64,000 nucleotides of DNA from Proteles cristata cristata. Lineage: Eukaryota > Chordata > Mammalia > Carnivora > Hyaenidae. The stretch lies in NCBI GenBank assembly GCA_017311185.1, contig JAESUZ010000771.1, forward strand, positions 1,620,001 through 1,684,000, given 5' to 3'. Under the pieces are notes generated by a model. It searched no databases. It worked only from the letters and a program-made list of their open reading frames with translations, and was not told the origin of the DNA. Every line of letters starts with the position of its first letter. Position 1 is the stretch's first letter. The position numbers were made by a program, and so were the translations under genes. This document shows, piece by piece, positions 35,950 to 47,342 of this stretch.

Positions 35950-36600
35950 TTAATGAGAAGCAGAACAATAATAATAACCTTTACTACCAGGGACTACTTG
36001 GTGTAATTCCTCTTTGAACTTGGCTTAGAGGTTCATTCTTAAACCTTTGTAAAAGAAGTCCTTTACCCCTCTAAGAATCCTGAAGGTTTTTAACAAAGAC
36101 CCCACATTTCCTCATATTTAGACAACTACTGATGGCTTGGATCACTCTTTCTTGAGATATCTAACTGTTCCAGCACCGGTCATCATCCTGACATTTGCCA
36201 CTGGTAAGACCAATACACCCCTCAATGACTGTGTTCATGTGTAACAAAATAGCAATGGTGAAATTTCCTCTAGCTATCAGATCCAGGGATCTGCTCTAAT
36301 AATTAACAATGTTCTACTTTCTATAGTAAATGAGAAGCTGGAGTTATTAAAACTTTACCCAGAAAACATTTTAGAAGTCACATCACACAATCTCCTACCC
36401 AATTTCAGAAATGTTGAAATTCTCTTAGAGAATTTTGCTTGACATTTTACAGTGATATCAAACTGACTTTACTGTTATATAGTCTTTCTGCTATTAAATG
36501 GCACTATTAGAAAGTTCTTTCTTCTATCAAATTGAAAACAGCTTCCCTATAAGTTATGTATTCTCGTTTTAACCTCTTGACTAGGAATTAGCAAATATTT
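35950..36600. other. Intron 3 stretch without recognised features
   Basis: Unique-looking sequence; nothing supported. Confidence 0.45.
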
Positions 36601-36603
36601 TAA

Positions 36604-36816
36604 AAATTTTTTCTACTGTTTTATATATTTCTGAGAGAGAGAGACAGTGTGAGCAGGGGAGTGTCAGAGAGAGAGGGAGACACAGAATCTGAAACAGGTT
36701 CCAGGCTCTGAGCTAGCTGTCAGCACAGACACCAACGTGAGGCTTGAACCCACAAACCGTGAGATCACGACCTGAGCCGAAGTCCAACACTTAACCCAGA
36801 GCCACCCAGGAGCCCC
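36604..36816 (-). repeat. Carnivore SINE (minus)
   Basis: Reverse orientation, ending gccacccaggagcccc. Flanks agcaaatatttta / agcaaattatttt form the target duplication. It faces the plus-strand SINE at 36934. Confidence 0.9.
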
Positions 36817-36933
36817 AGCAAATTATTTTTAATAAAAGGTCAATTAATAAATATTGTAGGCTTTCTTGGCCACACATGGTCTCCATCATACATACTTCTT
36901 TGTTTGTTTTTACAATCCTTTAAAATTACAAAA

Positions 36934-37155
36934 GGGGCGCCTGGGTGGCTTAGTCGGTTAAGCATCCGACTTTCCCTTAGGTCATGATCTCGCGGTTCGT
37001 GGGTTCGAGCCCCGCGTCGGGCTCTGTGCTGACAGCCAGCTCAGAGCCTGGAGCCTATTTCAGAGTCTGTATCTCCCTCTCTCTCTGACCCTCCCTTGCT
37101 CATGCTGTCTCTCTCTCCTAGAAATAAATATTTTTTAAAAAATAATAAAATAAAA
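36934..37155 (+). repeat. Young-type carnivore SINE (CTTAG subfamily)
   Basis: Head ggggcgcctgggtggcttag; perfect target duplication taaaattacaaaa on both sides. Confidence 0.95.
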
Positions 37156-37701
37156 TAAAATTACAAAAACTACTCTTAGGTCATGGAAGGTACAAATCAG
37201 ACCCCTGCCCTAGACCATTATAATGCTCATCTCATGGTCCTCTTATTTTTCTGTTTACTGAACTGTCTTCCCAGAAGTGGAAGTCATTTTCATCTACATA
37301 TTTCTAGCATCAAACACACCATAGGCATTTATTTATTTGTTAAACGAAGGAATAAATCAATTAAAGGCAAGCTCCTTCCTCTTTAGCTTGACAGCCCTTC
37401 AAACACCTGATCATAGCAAAGTCTTCTCTTTGATCTATAGTCATACTCATCTCTTCTCACAAAGGAATTCCAATGCTGTCAACATCTTTCTTAAAATGTT
37501 AAATTCAAACTGACTTTGATGATCCACATCATAAAGTACACTGGCACCAATATTCTGAGTTGGATAGCCTTGGCTTCTGTCTGAAAAGAACTTGCTGAAT
37601 TAACTCCTATTTGTGCTCTTCTACAAAACTCTGACAATACAACATCGTGGTTAAATCTCGTTCCCCTGACAAAGCCTAAGTTTAAAATATGTGGTTGTCA
37701 A
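37156..37701. other. Intron 3 stretch without recognised features
   Basis: Unique-looking intronic sequence; nothing supported. Confidence 0.45.
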
Positions 37702-37914
37702 GGGGCACCTGGGTGGCTCAGTCGGTTAAGCGTCCGACTTTGGCTCAGGTCATGATCTCACGGTTCGTGGGTTCAAGCCCCACACTGGGCTCTGTGCTCA
37801 CAGCTTAGAGCCTGAAGCCTGCTTCATATCCTGCTTCTCTCTCTCTCTGCCTCTCCCGTGCTCACTCTCTGTCTCTGTCTCTCAAAATAAAATAAAGACG
37901 TAAAAAATTTTTTC
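37702..37914 (+). repeat. Carnivore SINE
   Basis: Head ggggcacctgggtggctcag; target duplication ttaaaatatgtggttgtc (18 bp, identical) on both sides. Confidence 0.95.
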
Positions 37915-38135
37915 TTAAAATATGTGGTTGTCTCTTTTCTCAATTTTTGAAAAAAAAAACCTGAATAAAGCAGAAAGAAAATAATATTTGTCTGAATATC
38001 ATTTAGGCATGAAAAAATTAAAATTACTATATTCATTAGACATTCTTCTATATTCACCTAATCCAAAGTAGTAATAGTACAATTCTGCCTCCAACTTAAT
38101 GATTTGAAAAGTACTTAAAGTTTACCTTTTGTAAA

Positions 38136-38337
38136 GGGGCACCTGGGCAGTTCAATCAGTTAAGCATCTGACTCTTGATTTTGGCTCACATCATGATCCC
38201 AGGGTTGTGGGTACAAGCTCCATGCCCGGTTTCACACTGACAGTACAGAGGCTACCTGGGATTCTCTCTCTTCCTCTCTCTCTGCCCTTTCCCCACTCTC
38301 TCTCTCTCAAAATAGATAAATACACACACACACAAAA
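38136..38337 (+). repeat. Carnivore SINE
   Basis: Head ggggcacctgggcagttcaa, tail with acacacacacacaaaa. Target duplication agtttaccttttgtaaa, identical on both sides. Confidence 0.95.
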
Positions 38338-38838
38338 AGTTTACCTTTTGTAAAGAGCTAATAAGTCAGCTCCAGATTAAATGGAGGAAACCAATAAGAT
38401 CTACCTCAAACAAGTCATTTAACCTTTTTATCTCAATTTTTGGATCTGAAAACTGAGAATAGCATAAAGCCTTAAATACTGCTAAGAATCTAACAAAGTA
38501 AACATAAACATTTACTTTTCTAAGGACCATGGAGTCGTCACTGCTGAGAGAAGTTGTCAAAGGATAATATATAGTTTACCCCAAGGAAAAATCCATAAAT
38601 TCTGGGCTGAGGAGGTATACCCACTAGAAAGGATCACCTTTCTGCCTTTTGTGAGGAATAGAACATAATAAAATGAGGGGAAAGTGCACATTTAACTAGT
38701 CCAGCTGGCCAGTGTAGAAAACCAGAAATAAGCCCTAAAGAGCTCCTTAAATCAAGAAAGGATTTAGATGCAGGACCGGTAGCCCCCCAAAAAGTATTTT
38801 ACAAATATTACTACTAGTTAAAAATAGAGAGGCATTAC
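38338..38838 (-). other. Intron 3 start, unremarkable
   Basis: Unique-looking intron adjacent to the exon 3 donor. Confidence 0.5.
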
Positions 38839-39034
38839 CTAGCAGCGGTGAACATAAGAGATCTCTCTTGGGTTCCTTTACTTGATTTTCCGGTTGGGTC
38901 AAAATACCTTCCTCCAGAGAAGGGAAGTCGGTCACTTTGGTCCTTTCCTCTCTCATATTGAAACTGGTCTGGGTTGCATCCAAAGTGTGGGAAGAATCCA
39001 TCTCTTGAGGAAGACAATGCCAAGATTCTGTTCT
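38839..39034 (-). CDS. ALMS1: ALMS1 exon 3
   Basis: A 196-nt exon entering in phase 0 and leaving in phase 1. The acceptor ends tttttag (39036-39035) and the donor is CTAG followed by gtaatg. It encodes RTESWHCLPQEMDSS and then a stretch with TDFPSLEEGILTQPENQVKE, ending CSPLL. This is a strongly conserved part of the ALMS1 N-terminal region, rich in Ser, Thr and acidic residues, with no predicted fold that I can see. The coding frame continues into exon 4 through a split valine codon (G then TC). Confidence 0.94.
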
Positions 39035-39108
39035 CTAAAACAATAATTTTGAAGGAAAATATGTTAAGTAATTAACTGAGTTGCCATATACGTTAATATT
39101 TAGATTTG

Positions 39109-39322
39109 AGGCACCTGGGTGGCTCAGTTGGTGAAGTGTCGGACTTTAGTTCACGTCATGATCTTGTGGTTCGTGAGTTTGAGCCCCACGTCGGGCTCTG
39201 TCTGTGATGGCAGCCCGAAGCCTTGAACCTGCTTTGGATTGTGTCTCCCTGTCTCTCTGCCCCACCCTGCTCATACTCTGTCTCTTTCTCTCTCTCAAAA
39301 ATAAATATGCATTAAAAAAACA
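39109..39322 (+). repeat. Carnivore SINE
   Basis: Head aggcacctgggtggctcag, tail aaaataaatatgcattaaaa. Followed almost at once by another SINE. Confidence 0.92.
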
Positions 39323-39328
39323 AAAGAG

Positions 39329-39525
39329 AGGCGCCTGGGTAGCTCAGTCAGTTAAGCATCAGACCTCGGCTCAGGTCATGATCTCGCATTTCATGAGTTC
39401 AAGCCCCACATCGGGCTTGCTGCTGTCAGTGCCGAGCCACTTCAGATCCTCTGTCCCTCTCAATGTGCTCCTCTCCCACTTGTGATCGCATGCACTCTCT
39501 TTCAAAAATAAACAAACATTAAAAA
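39329..39525 (+). repeat. Carnivore SINE
   Basis: Head aggcgcctgggtagctcag; lies directly downstream of the previous copy in the same orientation, probably inserted in its A-rich tail. Confidence 0.9.
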
Positions 39526-39764
39526 GAAGATATATTTAAATATCCACTCATGTAGCATATAGCTTGCTATATGATGACATTCTCATCACAATGTTTGGAA
39601 AAATTAAAACTGTTCTTTCTGTATGATTTTCACAATATTAACTACATTACATCTCTTCCCATCACTACTCATCTTTTAACATGTAATATCATTTGCATTT
39701 CTGCTATTCTTTAACAGCTCCCATCACTAAAACAATACATTTGGTTCTACATGATGAAATCCTG

Positions 39765-39925
39765 TAGTTGAGTGTCCAACTCTTGATTACAGCTCAGGTT
39801 ATGATTTCACAGTTCAAGTTCCATATGGGGCTCTGTGCTGGCAGCTCAGAGCCTTGAGCCTACTTTAGATTCTCTCTGTCCCTCCCCAAATTGTGCTCTG
39901 TCTCTCTCTGTCTCAAGACAAAGCA
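39765..39925 (+). repeat. 5'-truncated carnivore SINE
   Basis: Starts at gttgagtgtccaactc, lacking the head; retains ggctctgtgctggcagctca and the CT-rich part. Confidence 0.8.
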
Positions 39926-40984
39926 ACAAAGGAAACTGAGAGAGAACAGTAGAAGAGTAGAAAGAAAACCTGTGAAGCTAAGAAAGGAAATGATTTTAAT
40001 AAATTACACAATGGTTAACAGTGTCAAATGCTATTTATTGTACGTAAGATGAGGACAGAAAAGTGCTCACTGTGTTCAGTTATACAAATGTTGACAAAAC
40101 TTGCTTTCACTGAGTTGAGGTCAGAACACAAAGGACATTAAGTAAAATAAGTAGATAACCAGTGATATAAGGCATATATATTTAAAAGGAAAAAATAGTT
40201 GATATGATGGTCTACTTAAAAAGTCCTAAAAAAATCCACAAAAGAGCTGTTACTAAAACCAGTAACTGTGATTAGCAAGGTCACAGGATACAAGGTCAAT
40301 ATAAAAAGTCATTTATATTTCCATGTAATTGCAACAAATAGGAAAGTGAAATTTTTAAAAGCATCAGTAAAATTACACTTCAATAAAAAAAAGAATGTTT
40401 TAAAAAAAAAGTAAGTCTAACACAAACATGTTAAGTTGGGTAAACTGAAAACAACGAAATACGATAGAAAAAAATTAAACCCCTAAATAAAACTGAAAGA
40501 ACTGCTGTGTTCGTGAATTAGAGAACTCAAACATTATTAAGGTGTGAATTCTCTACAAATTGATGTACAGACTCAAAGCAATCCTAATCAAAATTCCAGG
40601 TTTTTTTAATAGCCAACATGATTCTAAAATAAATATAAAAATTAAAAGAACCTAGCATAAACAAAACCATTTTTCAAAAGAGGAACAAAATGGGAGAATG
40701 CACACTACCTGATTTCAAGACAGTACAATAATTAAGAATGTGGAATTAGCATAAGAGATATAAAATCAATGGAATAGAGAGCTCGGAAACAGACCAACAC
40801 ATATATAGTTAATCTGTTTTTGATAAAGACGACAAGTAAGCACTAGAGAAAAAGAGTATTTTCAGCTAACAGTGGTAGAATGACCATTAGATTTTCATAT
40901 GTAAAAAAATGAAGCTGGATCCTTTACATCACATACAAAAAACAACTCAAAATGGATCATAGATATAAATATAAAGCCTAGAAC

Positions 40985-41240
40985 TATAAAATTTCAGAAA
41001 CTGGTTCTCAACTTGGTAAAATTTTGACACCCCCTTTTCTCTCAACCATGGGACACTTGGCAATTTTTGGAGATATTTTTCATGGTTACAACATAGAGGA
41101 GTATTATTGATATCTAATGGGGAAAGGTTGAGGATACTGCTAAACACCGTACAACATTCAGGACAGCACCACACAATAAGGAACCATCTGGCCCAAAATG
41201 TTAAAAGTGCCATGGTTGAGAAATCTTGCTCTGTAAAATA
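40985..41240 (+). mobile_element. Non-autonomous hAT-type element
   Basis: Same family as 26105-26310 (ggttctcaacttgg, acacttggcaatttttggag, aggacagcaccacacaataa). Positioned within the L1. Confidence 0.55.
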
Positions 41241-41886
41241 AACAGGAAAAAATCTTTGTGACGTAGGATTAGGCCAATATTTCTCAGAACACAAGAAGTA
41301 CAAACCATAAAAAAACAAAATCAACACACCAACTTCATCAAAATTAAAGTTTCTGCTTTTCAAAAGATATATAGAATTTGTAGAAAAACCATAAAGAGGG
41401 AAAAAATACTTGCAAAACATGTTTGATAAAGGTCATGCATCTACAATTTATAAAGAATTCCCAAACTCAACAAGTGGAACAAATTAGCCATTAAAAAAGG
41501 GAAGTGATCTTAAAAGACCCTATGTTAAAGAAGAAACATGGGTGGCAAATAACACACAAAAAGATGCACAACATCATTAGTCATTAGAAAAATGTGTATT
41601 AAAACCACAGTGAGATACTTTAATGCACCTAGAATGGCTAAAAATTTGAAACAAAAAAGATGATGCAGCCATTTTGGAAAACAGTATGGAAGTTCCTCAA
41701 AGATATTAAAAACAGAACTACCTTACAACCCAGAAATTGCACTACTAGGTTTTTATGCAAAGGATATAAAAATGCTAATTCAAAGGGGCACTTGCATGCC
41801 AATGTTTATAGAAGCGCTATCAACAACAGCCAAATTATGGAAAAAGCCCAAAAGTCCGTCATCTGACGAATGGATAAAGATATGGT

Positions 41887-41888
<2 letters not shown>

Positions 41889-41931
<43 letters not shown>
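41889..41931. repeat. (AC)21 microsatellite
   Basis: An uninterrupted dinucleotide run at the point of L1 ORF2 where other copies read ggtatacatgcacaatgga. Likely polymorphic. Confidence 0.97.
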
Positions 41932-41933
<2 letters not shown>

Positions 41934-42389
41934 GGAATACTATTGTGTATGAATGGAATATATCATCGGTGATGATGAAAAAGAATGAAATCTTGCCATT
42001 TGCAATAACATGGATGAAACTAAGTGAAATAAGTCAGTCAAAGAAAGACAATTATATGATTTCACTCATACGTAGAATTTAACAAAACAGATGCACATTA
42101 GGGAAAGGGACGGAAAGCTAAAATAAGATAAAAGCAGAGAGGAAGGCAAACTATATGAGATTTCTTAAATACAGAGAACAAACTGAGGGTTGCTGGAGGG
42201 GAGGTGGCGGCAGGGGGTGTGTGTGCTACATAGGTGATAGACATTAAGGAGAGCACTTGTTGGGATGAGCACTGGGTGTTGTACATCAGTGATGAATCAC
42301 TAATTTCTAATCCTGAAACCAATACTACACCATATGTTAACTAACTTGAATTTAAATTAAAATACATACATACATAGGTACATACTAAT

Positions 42390-42910
42390 AATATCAAGAG
42401 CTGGCAAGGATGTAAATCAACTAGAACTCTCATACATTGTGGGGGAAAGCAAAATGGCACAACCACTTTGGAAAACAGTTTAGCACTTTCTTATAACATT
42501 AAACATACAATTACTTTACCAGCCGTCAATCCCAATCCTAAGTATTTACCCAAGAGAAATGAAACCATTTGTCTACCAAAAAAACTTATACCTGTATGGA
42601 ATACTACTCAGCAATATAAAAAAAGAACAAACTACTGATTCATACAACAATATGGGTAATCTCAAAAACATGTGCTAAGTGAAAGAAGCCATATTCAAAA
42701 GTCTATATACTTTAATTCTGAAAAGGCAGAAATCAAGGACAGAAATAAGATCAATGGTTGCCAAGGACTAAGGACGGGGGAGATAACTGATTACAGTGTA
42801 GCACAAGGGAACTTTTTTGGAGTGACGGCTATCTTGTATATCTCAAATGTGATACTGGTTATATGACTGCATATATTTGTCAAACTTCATCAAATGATAT
42901 ACCTAAGAAT
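42390..42910 (+). mobile_element. Second LINE-1 3' fragment
   Basis: Restarts the ORF2 text (gagctggcaaggatgtaaat) just after the previous L1 tail, so it is a separate, older copy. It ends with a tcaaacttcatcaaatg-type 3' UTR. Confidence 0.7.
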
Positions 42911-43540
42911 GAAGTTTGTTATATTTAAATTATACATTCATGAGGTTAACATGGCAGGAAATGGAGAGAGGAAACTCATGAAAATTTCACTTAACAGGGA
43001 GCAGAATATTAAATCAAACAGCAGCTGGAGAAGTGAGTATGAGACATTTGTACTCAAGTTGCTGGAGGTGACATGGTCTAGACTGTGACCATGAGATGAG
43101 TAACGTAGTGGGGGTAGGAGAAGTTTAGGAGGAGGAATGCAGGAAAAGATCTCTGCAGGTTAGATCAAAGATCTGAGTTTTAGGCACTATATGGGTAATG
43201 AAAGCTGAAGTGGAAGAAACTGAGAACAATGTACCAAGAGCTATAGTTCTCAATGAATAATTAAAGTTAATTCAGACAAGAGCAATAAAGATGAATGAGC
43301 AAAATAAAAGGAAGAAAAGGGGAGGAAATGAGAAAGTGGCATAACGCTCCAGCTATGCTGAGGAACCCAAGCATAAAGGCAAAAATGAAGAGCAACAGGA
43401 TCTATCCACTGTGTATGTTATTTTTTTCAAGGCATATATTTCATAAGACAGAGACAAAAATGAAGACATCTATTTTTGGACCATGCTCTAGCATAAACAT
43501 GTCCTCAGAGAATATTAAACCATTTAGGGGTATATCCCTG
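42911..43540. other. Intron 2 stretch without recognised features
   Basis: Purine-rich intronic sequence; a 104-codon ORF at 43295-43609 has no recognisable similarity and is not called. Confidence 0.45.
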
Positions 43541-44220
43541 TATTCATTTCCTAGGGCTGCCATAACAAAGTCACACAAACTGGGGGGCTCAAAACAACAG
43601 ATTCTCTGACAGTTCTAGAGGCTGGCAGTCTGAAACCAGGGTGTTGGCAGGGCCATGCTCCATCCAAAGCCTCTAGGGGAGGGTCTTTCCTTACTTCTTC
43701 TACCCTCTGGTAACCACAAGAATTCCTTGGCTTGTGGAAATGTATCTCTAATGTCTGCCTCTGTCTTCACAGGACCAACTTCTTCTGTGCCTCTCTCTTT
43801 ACATACTTTTTTTTAAAAATTTTTTTAAATGTTTTTATTTATTTCTGAGATAGAGAGAGAGACAGCGCAAGCAGGGGAGGGTCAGAGAGAGGGAGACACA
43901 GAATCTGAAACAGGCTCCAGGCTGAGCTAGCTGTCAGCACAGACCCCTACGCAAGGCCCGAACCCACCAACCGTGAGATCATGACTTGAGGCGAAGTCAG
44001 TCAGTCGCTTAACCCGACTGAGCCACCCAGGCACCCCTCTTTGCATACTCTTGTCTCTTATAAGGATACCAGTCATATTGGATTAAGGGTCCACCCTATT
44101 CCAGTATGATCTCATCTAAATTATATCTGCAATTACCCTATTTCCAAATAAGGACACATTCTAAGGTACTGGGGATTAGGACTTCAACACATTTTGGGGC
44201 ACATAATTTAATCCACTGAA
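43540..44220 (+). mobile_element. Old mammalian LTR-type repeat split by a SINE
   Basis: Phrases tgtattcatttcctagggctg, cagttctagaggctggcagt, cttataaggataccagtcat and ccaaataaggacacattct identify a common ancient interspersed repeat, probably LTR-derived; exact family uncertain. Split by the minus SINE at 43808-44037. Confidence 0.6.
43808..44037 (-). repeat. Carnivore SINE (minus)
   Basis: Reverse orientation ending gagccacccaggcacccc. Target duplication ctctttacatact / ctctttgcatact. Confidence 0.92.
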
Positions 44221-44271
44221 ATCCCCCTTCCATTTAATGGCCTCAGAGCGCCATTCATTTTCTGGTCAATG

Positions 44272-44450
44272 TATCCCAACAGACTACATGCAGAAGCAGA
44301 TATGAGAATCCAATTGTGATGGTGAATTTTATGTGACAGCTTGGCTGAACCACCAAGTGCCCAGATATTTGGTTAAACATTATTCTGTATGTCTGTGTCT
44401 AGATGAGATTAACATTTGATCCACAGACTTAACCCATTTCCCTTGATGAT
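44272..44450 (+). repeat. Duplicated junction segment, copy 1
   Basis: Near-identical to 44797-44965. Both start caatgtatcccaacagacta, run through gcagaagcagatatgagaat and cross into gatggt(g/t)aattttatgtg. The join between two unrelated repeats is therefore present twice. Confidence 0.85.
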
Positions 44451-44659
44451 AGCAAATCTTCTTCCTCCATATTTTGCATCAAATAAATAATCACTGCAAT
44501 TTAAGGGAAACTGAAGGTACCAGAAGAAATCTGATACCCAATTTGTTAGATAATCAACCTTAAATACTTAACCATTTTGAGTAAGGCTGCATTTTTCCTC
44601 CAACAAACATGTATGAACTTTTTTCCTATTTGCTCACAATATTTCTATTTCTTCTAAAT

Positions 44660-45590
44660 TTGTAACTATCCTCAAGATCAGTGGTTCTCAAAGAGTGATC
44701 CAAGGATACCTGGAGGTCATAGATGCTCTTTCAGGAAATCTATATGGGCCTCCCTTTTCTATGTATCTATGCATAGCCAGATTTTCCTAACATACTTCAA
44801 TGTATCCCAACAGACTACACGCAGAAGCAGATATGAGAATCCAATTGTGATGGTTAATTTTATGTGTCAGCTTGGCTGAACCACCAAGTGCCCAGATATT
44901 TGGTTCAACATTATTCTGTATGTCTGTGTGTCTAGATGAGATTAACATTTATTTGATCCACACACTTAAGTAAGGCAGACTGCCCTTACCAATGTGGGCA
45001 AGCCTCATCCAATCCATTTAAAGACCCAAATAGAACAAAAGGCTGAGCAAGAGAGAATTCACTCCCTCAGCCTGATGGGTCTTTGAGCTAGCACACTGGT
45101 ATTCTCCTGCCTTTAAACTCCCATTCTAAGGACTTACTGATACCATCAGCTGGCCTGGTCCTCAGCCCTTCAAGACTCAAACTGGAACTTATACCACTAG
45201 TTCTCCGGGTTCTCAGGCCTCTGGATTCAGACTACAACTATAGTATTAGCTCTCCTGTGTTTCCAGGTTGCAAATCTTGAGAACACTCAGCCATCATAAG
45301 AGCCAATTCCTTATTTTACATATACATACGCACATACATATATACATTAAATAGAGACACAAAAATGTAAAACAATGCCACTCTTCCAACTAATTCTTTG
45401 TCTTGGAAAATAGTTGTTTTTCATTTTAAAATACATTATTTATATTAACATATAATGGTTTTATTATTTTAAAAATATTTTTAAACATTTTTAAATGTTT
45501 TAATTTCTAGTAAGCCATATAGACCCCATAAACAAAAGATACTTAAGATAGTTTTGGAGAATGTAAAGGAGTCCTGAGACAAAAAAGAAA
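44660..45590 (+). mobile_element. hAT-type element interrupted by an LTR-type repeat
   Basis: Left part at 44660-44845 (agtggttctcaaagagtga and on) and right part at about 45350-45590 (aatgccactcttccaac through gtcctgagacaaaaa) are two halves of one hAT-type element like that at 34590. The interrupting segment at about 44846-45345 (tgtgatggttaattttatgt through agagccaattcctta) is an old LTR-like repeat. Confidence 0.6.
44797..44965 (+). repeat. Duplicated junction segment, copy 2
   Basis: In its original context: the left side continues into the hAT-type element and the right side into the LTR-type insertion. Copy 1 diverges on both sides, so copy 2 is the likely source. Confidence 0.8.
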
Positions 45591-45745
45591 GTGAAATGCT
45601 ATTCTACATAACTAAGATTATCAAAGATCTATTAGAAAAATGGAATATTAAAGTAATTCACCTCTTACCATTTTTCAAAGCTAAATGAGAATTTCTCATG
45701 CTGCTTATGAAAAGAAAAATAATTTCCCAGTTACATAAGACATAC

Positions 45746-45871
45746 CTGATCATCTCCAGAATTCCACTGAGCTGTTTTTTCCACAGAGACCACATTAGCA
45801 TCAGAAATCTGTGTAACACTATTGCCTCGATATAGTGACTGTTGCCATGCATGACAGGTCAATGGAACAAC
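45746..45871 (-). CDS. ALMS1: ALMS1 exon 2
   Basis: A 126-nt exon in phase 0 at both ends, encoding 42 residues starting VVPLTCHAWQQ and ending QWNSGDDQ. The acceptor is gattttcag before GTTGTTCCA; the donor is CAG followed by gtatg at 45745. The encoded peptide closely resembles the human ALMS1 segment that follows the exon 1 product (human VPLTCHVWQQ and SGDDQ, from memory). No ATG start is expected because exon 1 carries the initiator and is not in the window. Confidence is high because splice sites, phase and protein similarity agree. Confidence 0.93.
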
Positions 45872-46049
45872 CTGAAAATCAAAAGCAGATTTAAACAGTG
45901 ATGAACAATGGTGATAAACAATCACTATTGTTAAACAATAATAAAATTTAAACGTTAGCTATATTTCTCAGTTTATAAAGTACTTTCATATATATAATAT
46001 TTCAACTTCACAACCACTGTCCAAATTACTACCTTCACTTAAAAATAAA

Positions 46050-46262
46050 AAAACGGGTACTTAGGAGGCTCAGTTAGCTAAGCAACCGACTTCAGCTCAG
46101 GTTATAACCTTGTAGTTGGTGGGTTCAAGACCCACATCTGGCTCTGTGCTAACAGCCCAGAGCCTGGAGCCTCCTTTGGATTCTGTGTCTCCCTCTCACT
46201 TTCTGCCCCCACTATGTTCTGTCTTTGTCTCTCAAAAATAAATGTTAAAAAAAAGTTTAAGA
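46050..46262 (+). repeat. Carnivore SINE, divergent
   Basis: Head gggtacttaggaggctcag, retaining ggctctgtgctaacagccca and a CT-rich part; tail aaaaataaatgttaaaaaa. Confidence 0.88.
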
Positions 46263-46606
46263 TAAAAAAAAAATTACAAAAACAGAGTCTTAAGGTTATC
46301 CAGTTAGAATTCAACATACTTTCCAATAAGCCATAGCAGTTCCTTAACCTCCTATATTCCTAGAAGTAAAAGAAGCAAGCAGAAACAAGCAAGTTATTGG
46401 TTTTAAAATCTTACTATTTAAGACACCTAAGAAAGTAACCCTAAAAATGAGGACTGAAATCAACTCATAGCATGGACAGTGGGAACAAACGTCAGGCTTA
46501 TTTTGTGAGACAGGATTTAGAGTAGGACTTTCTCACCTGTGAAAGACAATAAACGGTGTGACTGTCGCCCAAGGCTGAAGCAATGCAAACAGAAAAGATC
46601 TGAGGC

Positions 46607-46814
46607 GGGGTGCCTCTGTGGCTCAGTTAAGCAGTTAAGCATCTGACCTGGGCTCAGGTCAAGATCTCATGGTTAATTGGTTCAAGCCCCAGGTCAGGCC
46701 TGAAGCCTGCTTCAGATTCTGTGTCTCCCTCTATCTCTCTGCCCTCCCCGGCTCAGGCTCATGCTCTCTCTCTCTAAGATAAATACACATTACAAAAATC
46801 TTAAAAAGAAAAGA
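46607..46814 (+). repeat. Carnivore SINE
   Basis: Head ggggtgcctctgtggctcag; target duplication agaaaagatc on both sides. Confidence 0.92.
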
Positions 46815-46941
46815 AAAGATCCAAGGCAATCAAACAAAAATGACCTAGGTCAAAGTCACTGACTGGCTCAGGGACTGGTTCCTGAGATTTTTTTCCAATA
46901 TCTCCGAAAAACCAAAGCTTCAATACCAGACCTCTTCTTCT

Positions 46942-47132
46942 AGGGTGCCTGGGTGGCTCAGTTAAGTGTCTGACTTCAGCTCAGGTCATGATCTCAACAG
47001 TTCCTGAGTTCAAATCCCATGTCAGCGCAGAGATTGCTTTGGATCCTCCACTTCCCTCTCTCTCTGCCCCTCCCCTACTGTCGCATATTCTCTCTCTCTC
47101 AAAAAGAAATTAACATTAAAAAAAAAAAAAAA
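46942..47132 (+). repeat. Carnivore SINE
   Basis: Head gggtgcctgggtggctcag; several internal deletions; poly-A tail of about 17 nt. Confidence 0.9.
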
Positions 47133-47141
47133 AGACCACTT

Positions 47142-47342
47142 GGGGTGCCTGACTGGCTCAGTCAGTTAAGAGTCAGACTTCAGCCCAGGTCATGATCTCC
47201 CAGTTTGTGGGTTTGAGCCCCATGTTAGGCTCTGTGCTGACAGCCTGGAGTCTACTTCGGATTGTGTCTCCCTCTCTCTCTCTATCCCTCCCCAAATCCT
47301 GCTCTGTCTCTCTCAAAAACAAATAATAAAACATTAAAAACA
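47142..47342 (+). repeat. Carnivore SINE
   Basis: Head ggggtgcctgactggctcag; starts 10 nt after the previous SINE tail in the same orientation. Confidence 0.92.

Larger units (their letters stand above)
40180..42360 (+). mobile_element. LINE-1 ORF2 3' half and 3' UTR, with a foreign insert
   Basis: Typical ORF2 text (gacaccagtaac-type, caatcctaatcaaaattcca, aaaacagtatggaagttcct) ending in gatgagcactgggtgttgta and a taaattaaaatacatac tail. Interrupted by a hAT-type element at 40985-41240 and carrying (AC)21 at 41889-41931. Confidence 0.8.
6147..45871 (-). other. ALMS1: ALMS1 gene span present in the window (exons 2-9)
   Basis: Eight exons on the minus strand join in phase to give a protein recognisable as ALMS1, a large centrosome and basal-body protein needed for primary cilium function; loss in humans causes Alstrom syndrome. 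Without the optional pieces, exons 2-9 total 7731 nt (2577 codons). With the 1554-nt exitron, the 150-nt cassette 6b and the 69-nt exon 7 extension they total 9504 nt (3168 codons). Every splice junction used is GT-AG and the phases match across each intron. Exon 1, which has an acidic run in human, exons 10 onward and the C-terminal ALMS motif lie outside the window. No frameshift or in-frame stop was found in any exon, so the gene looks functional. Exon equivalence rests on recalled human protein sequence. Confidence 0.96.

Noticed and set aside
40947..41420. A 157-codon minus-strand ORF
   Set aside because: It runs antisense across an L1 fragment and a hAT-type element and has no protein similarity I recognise.
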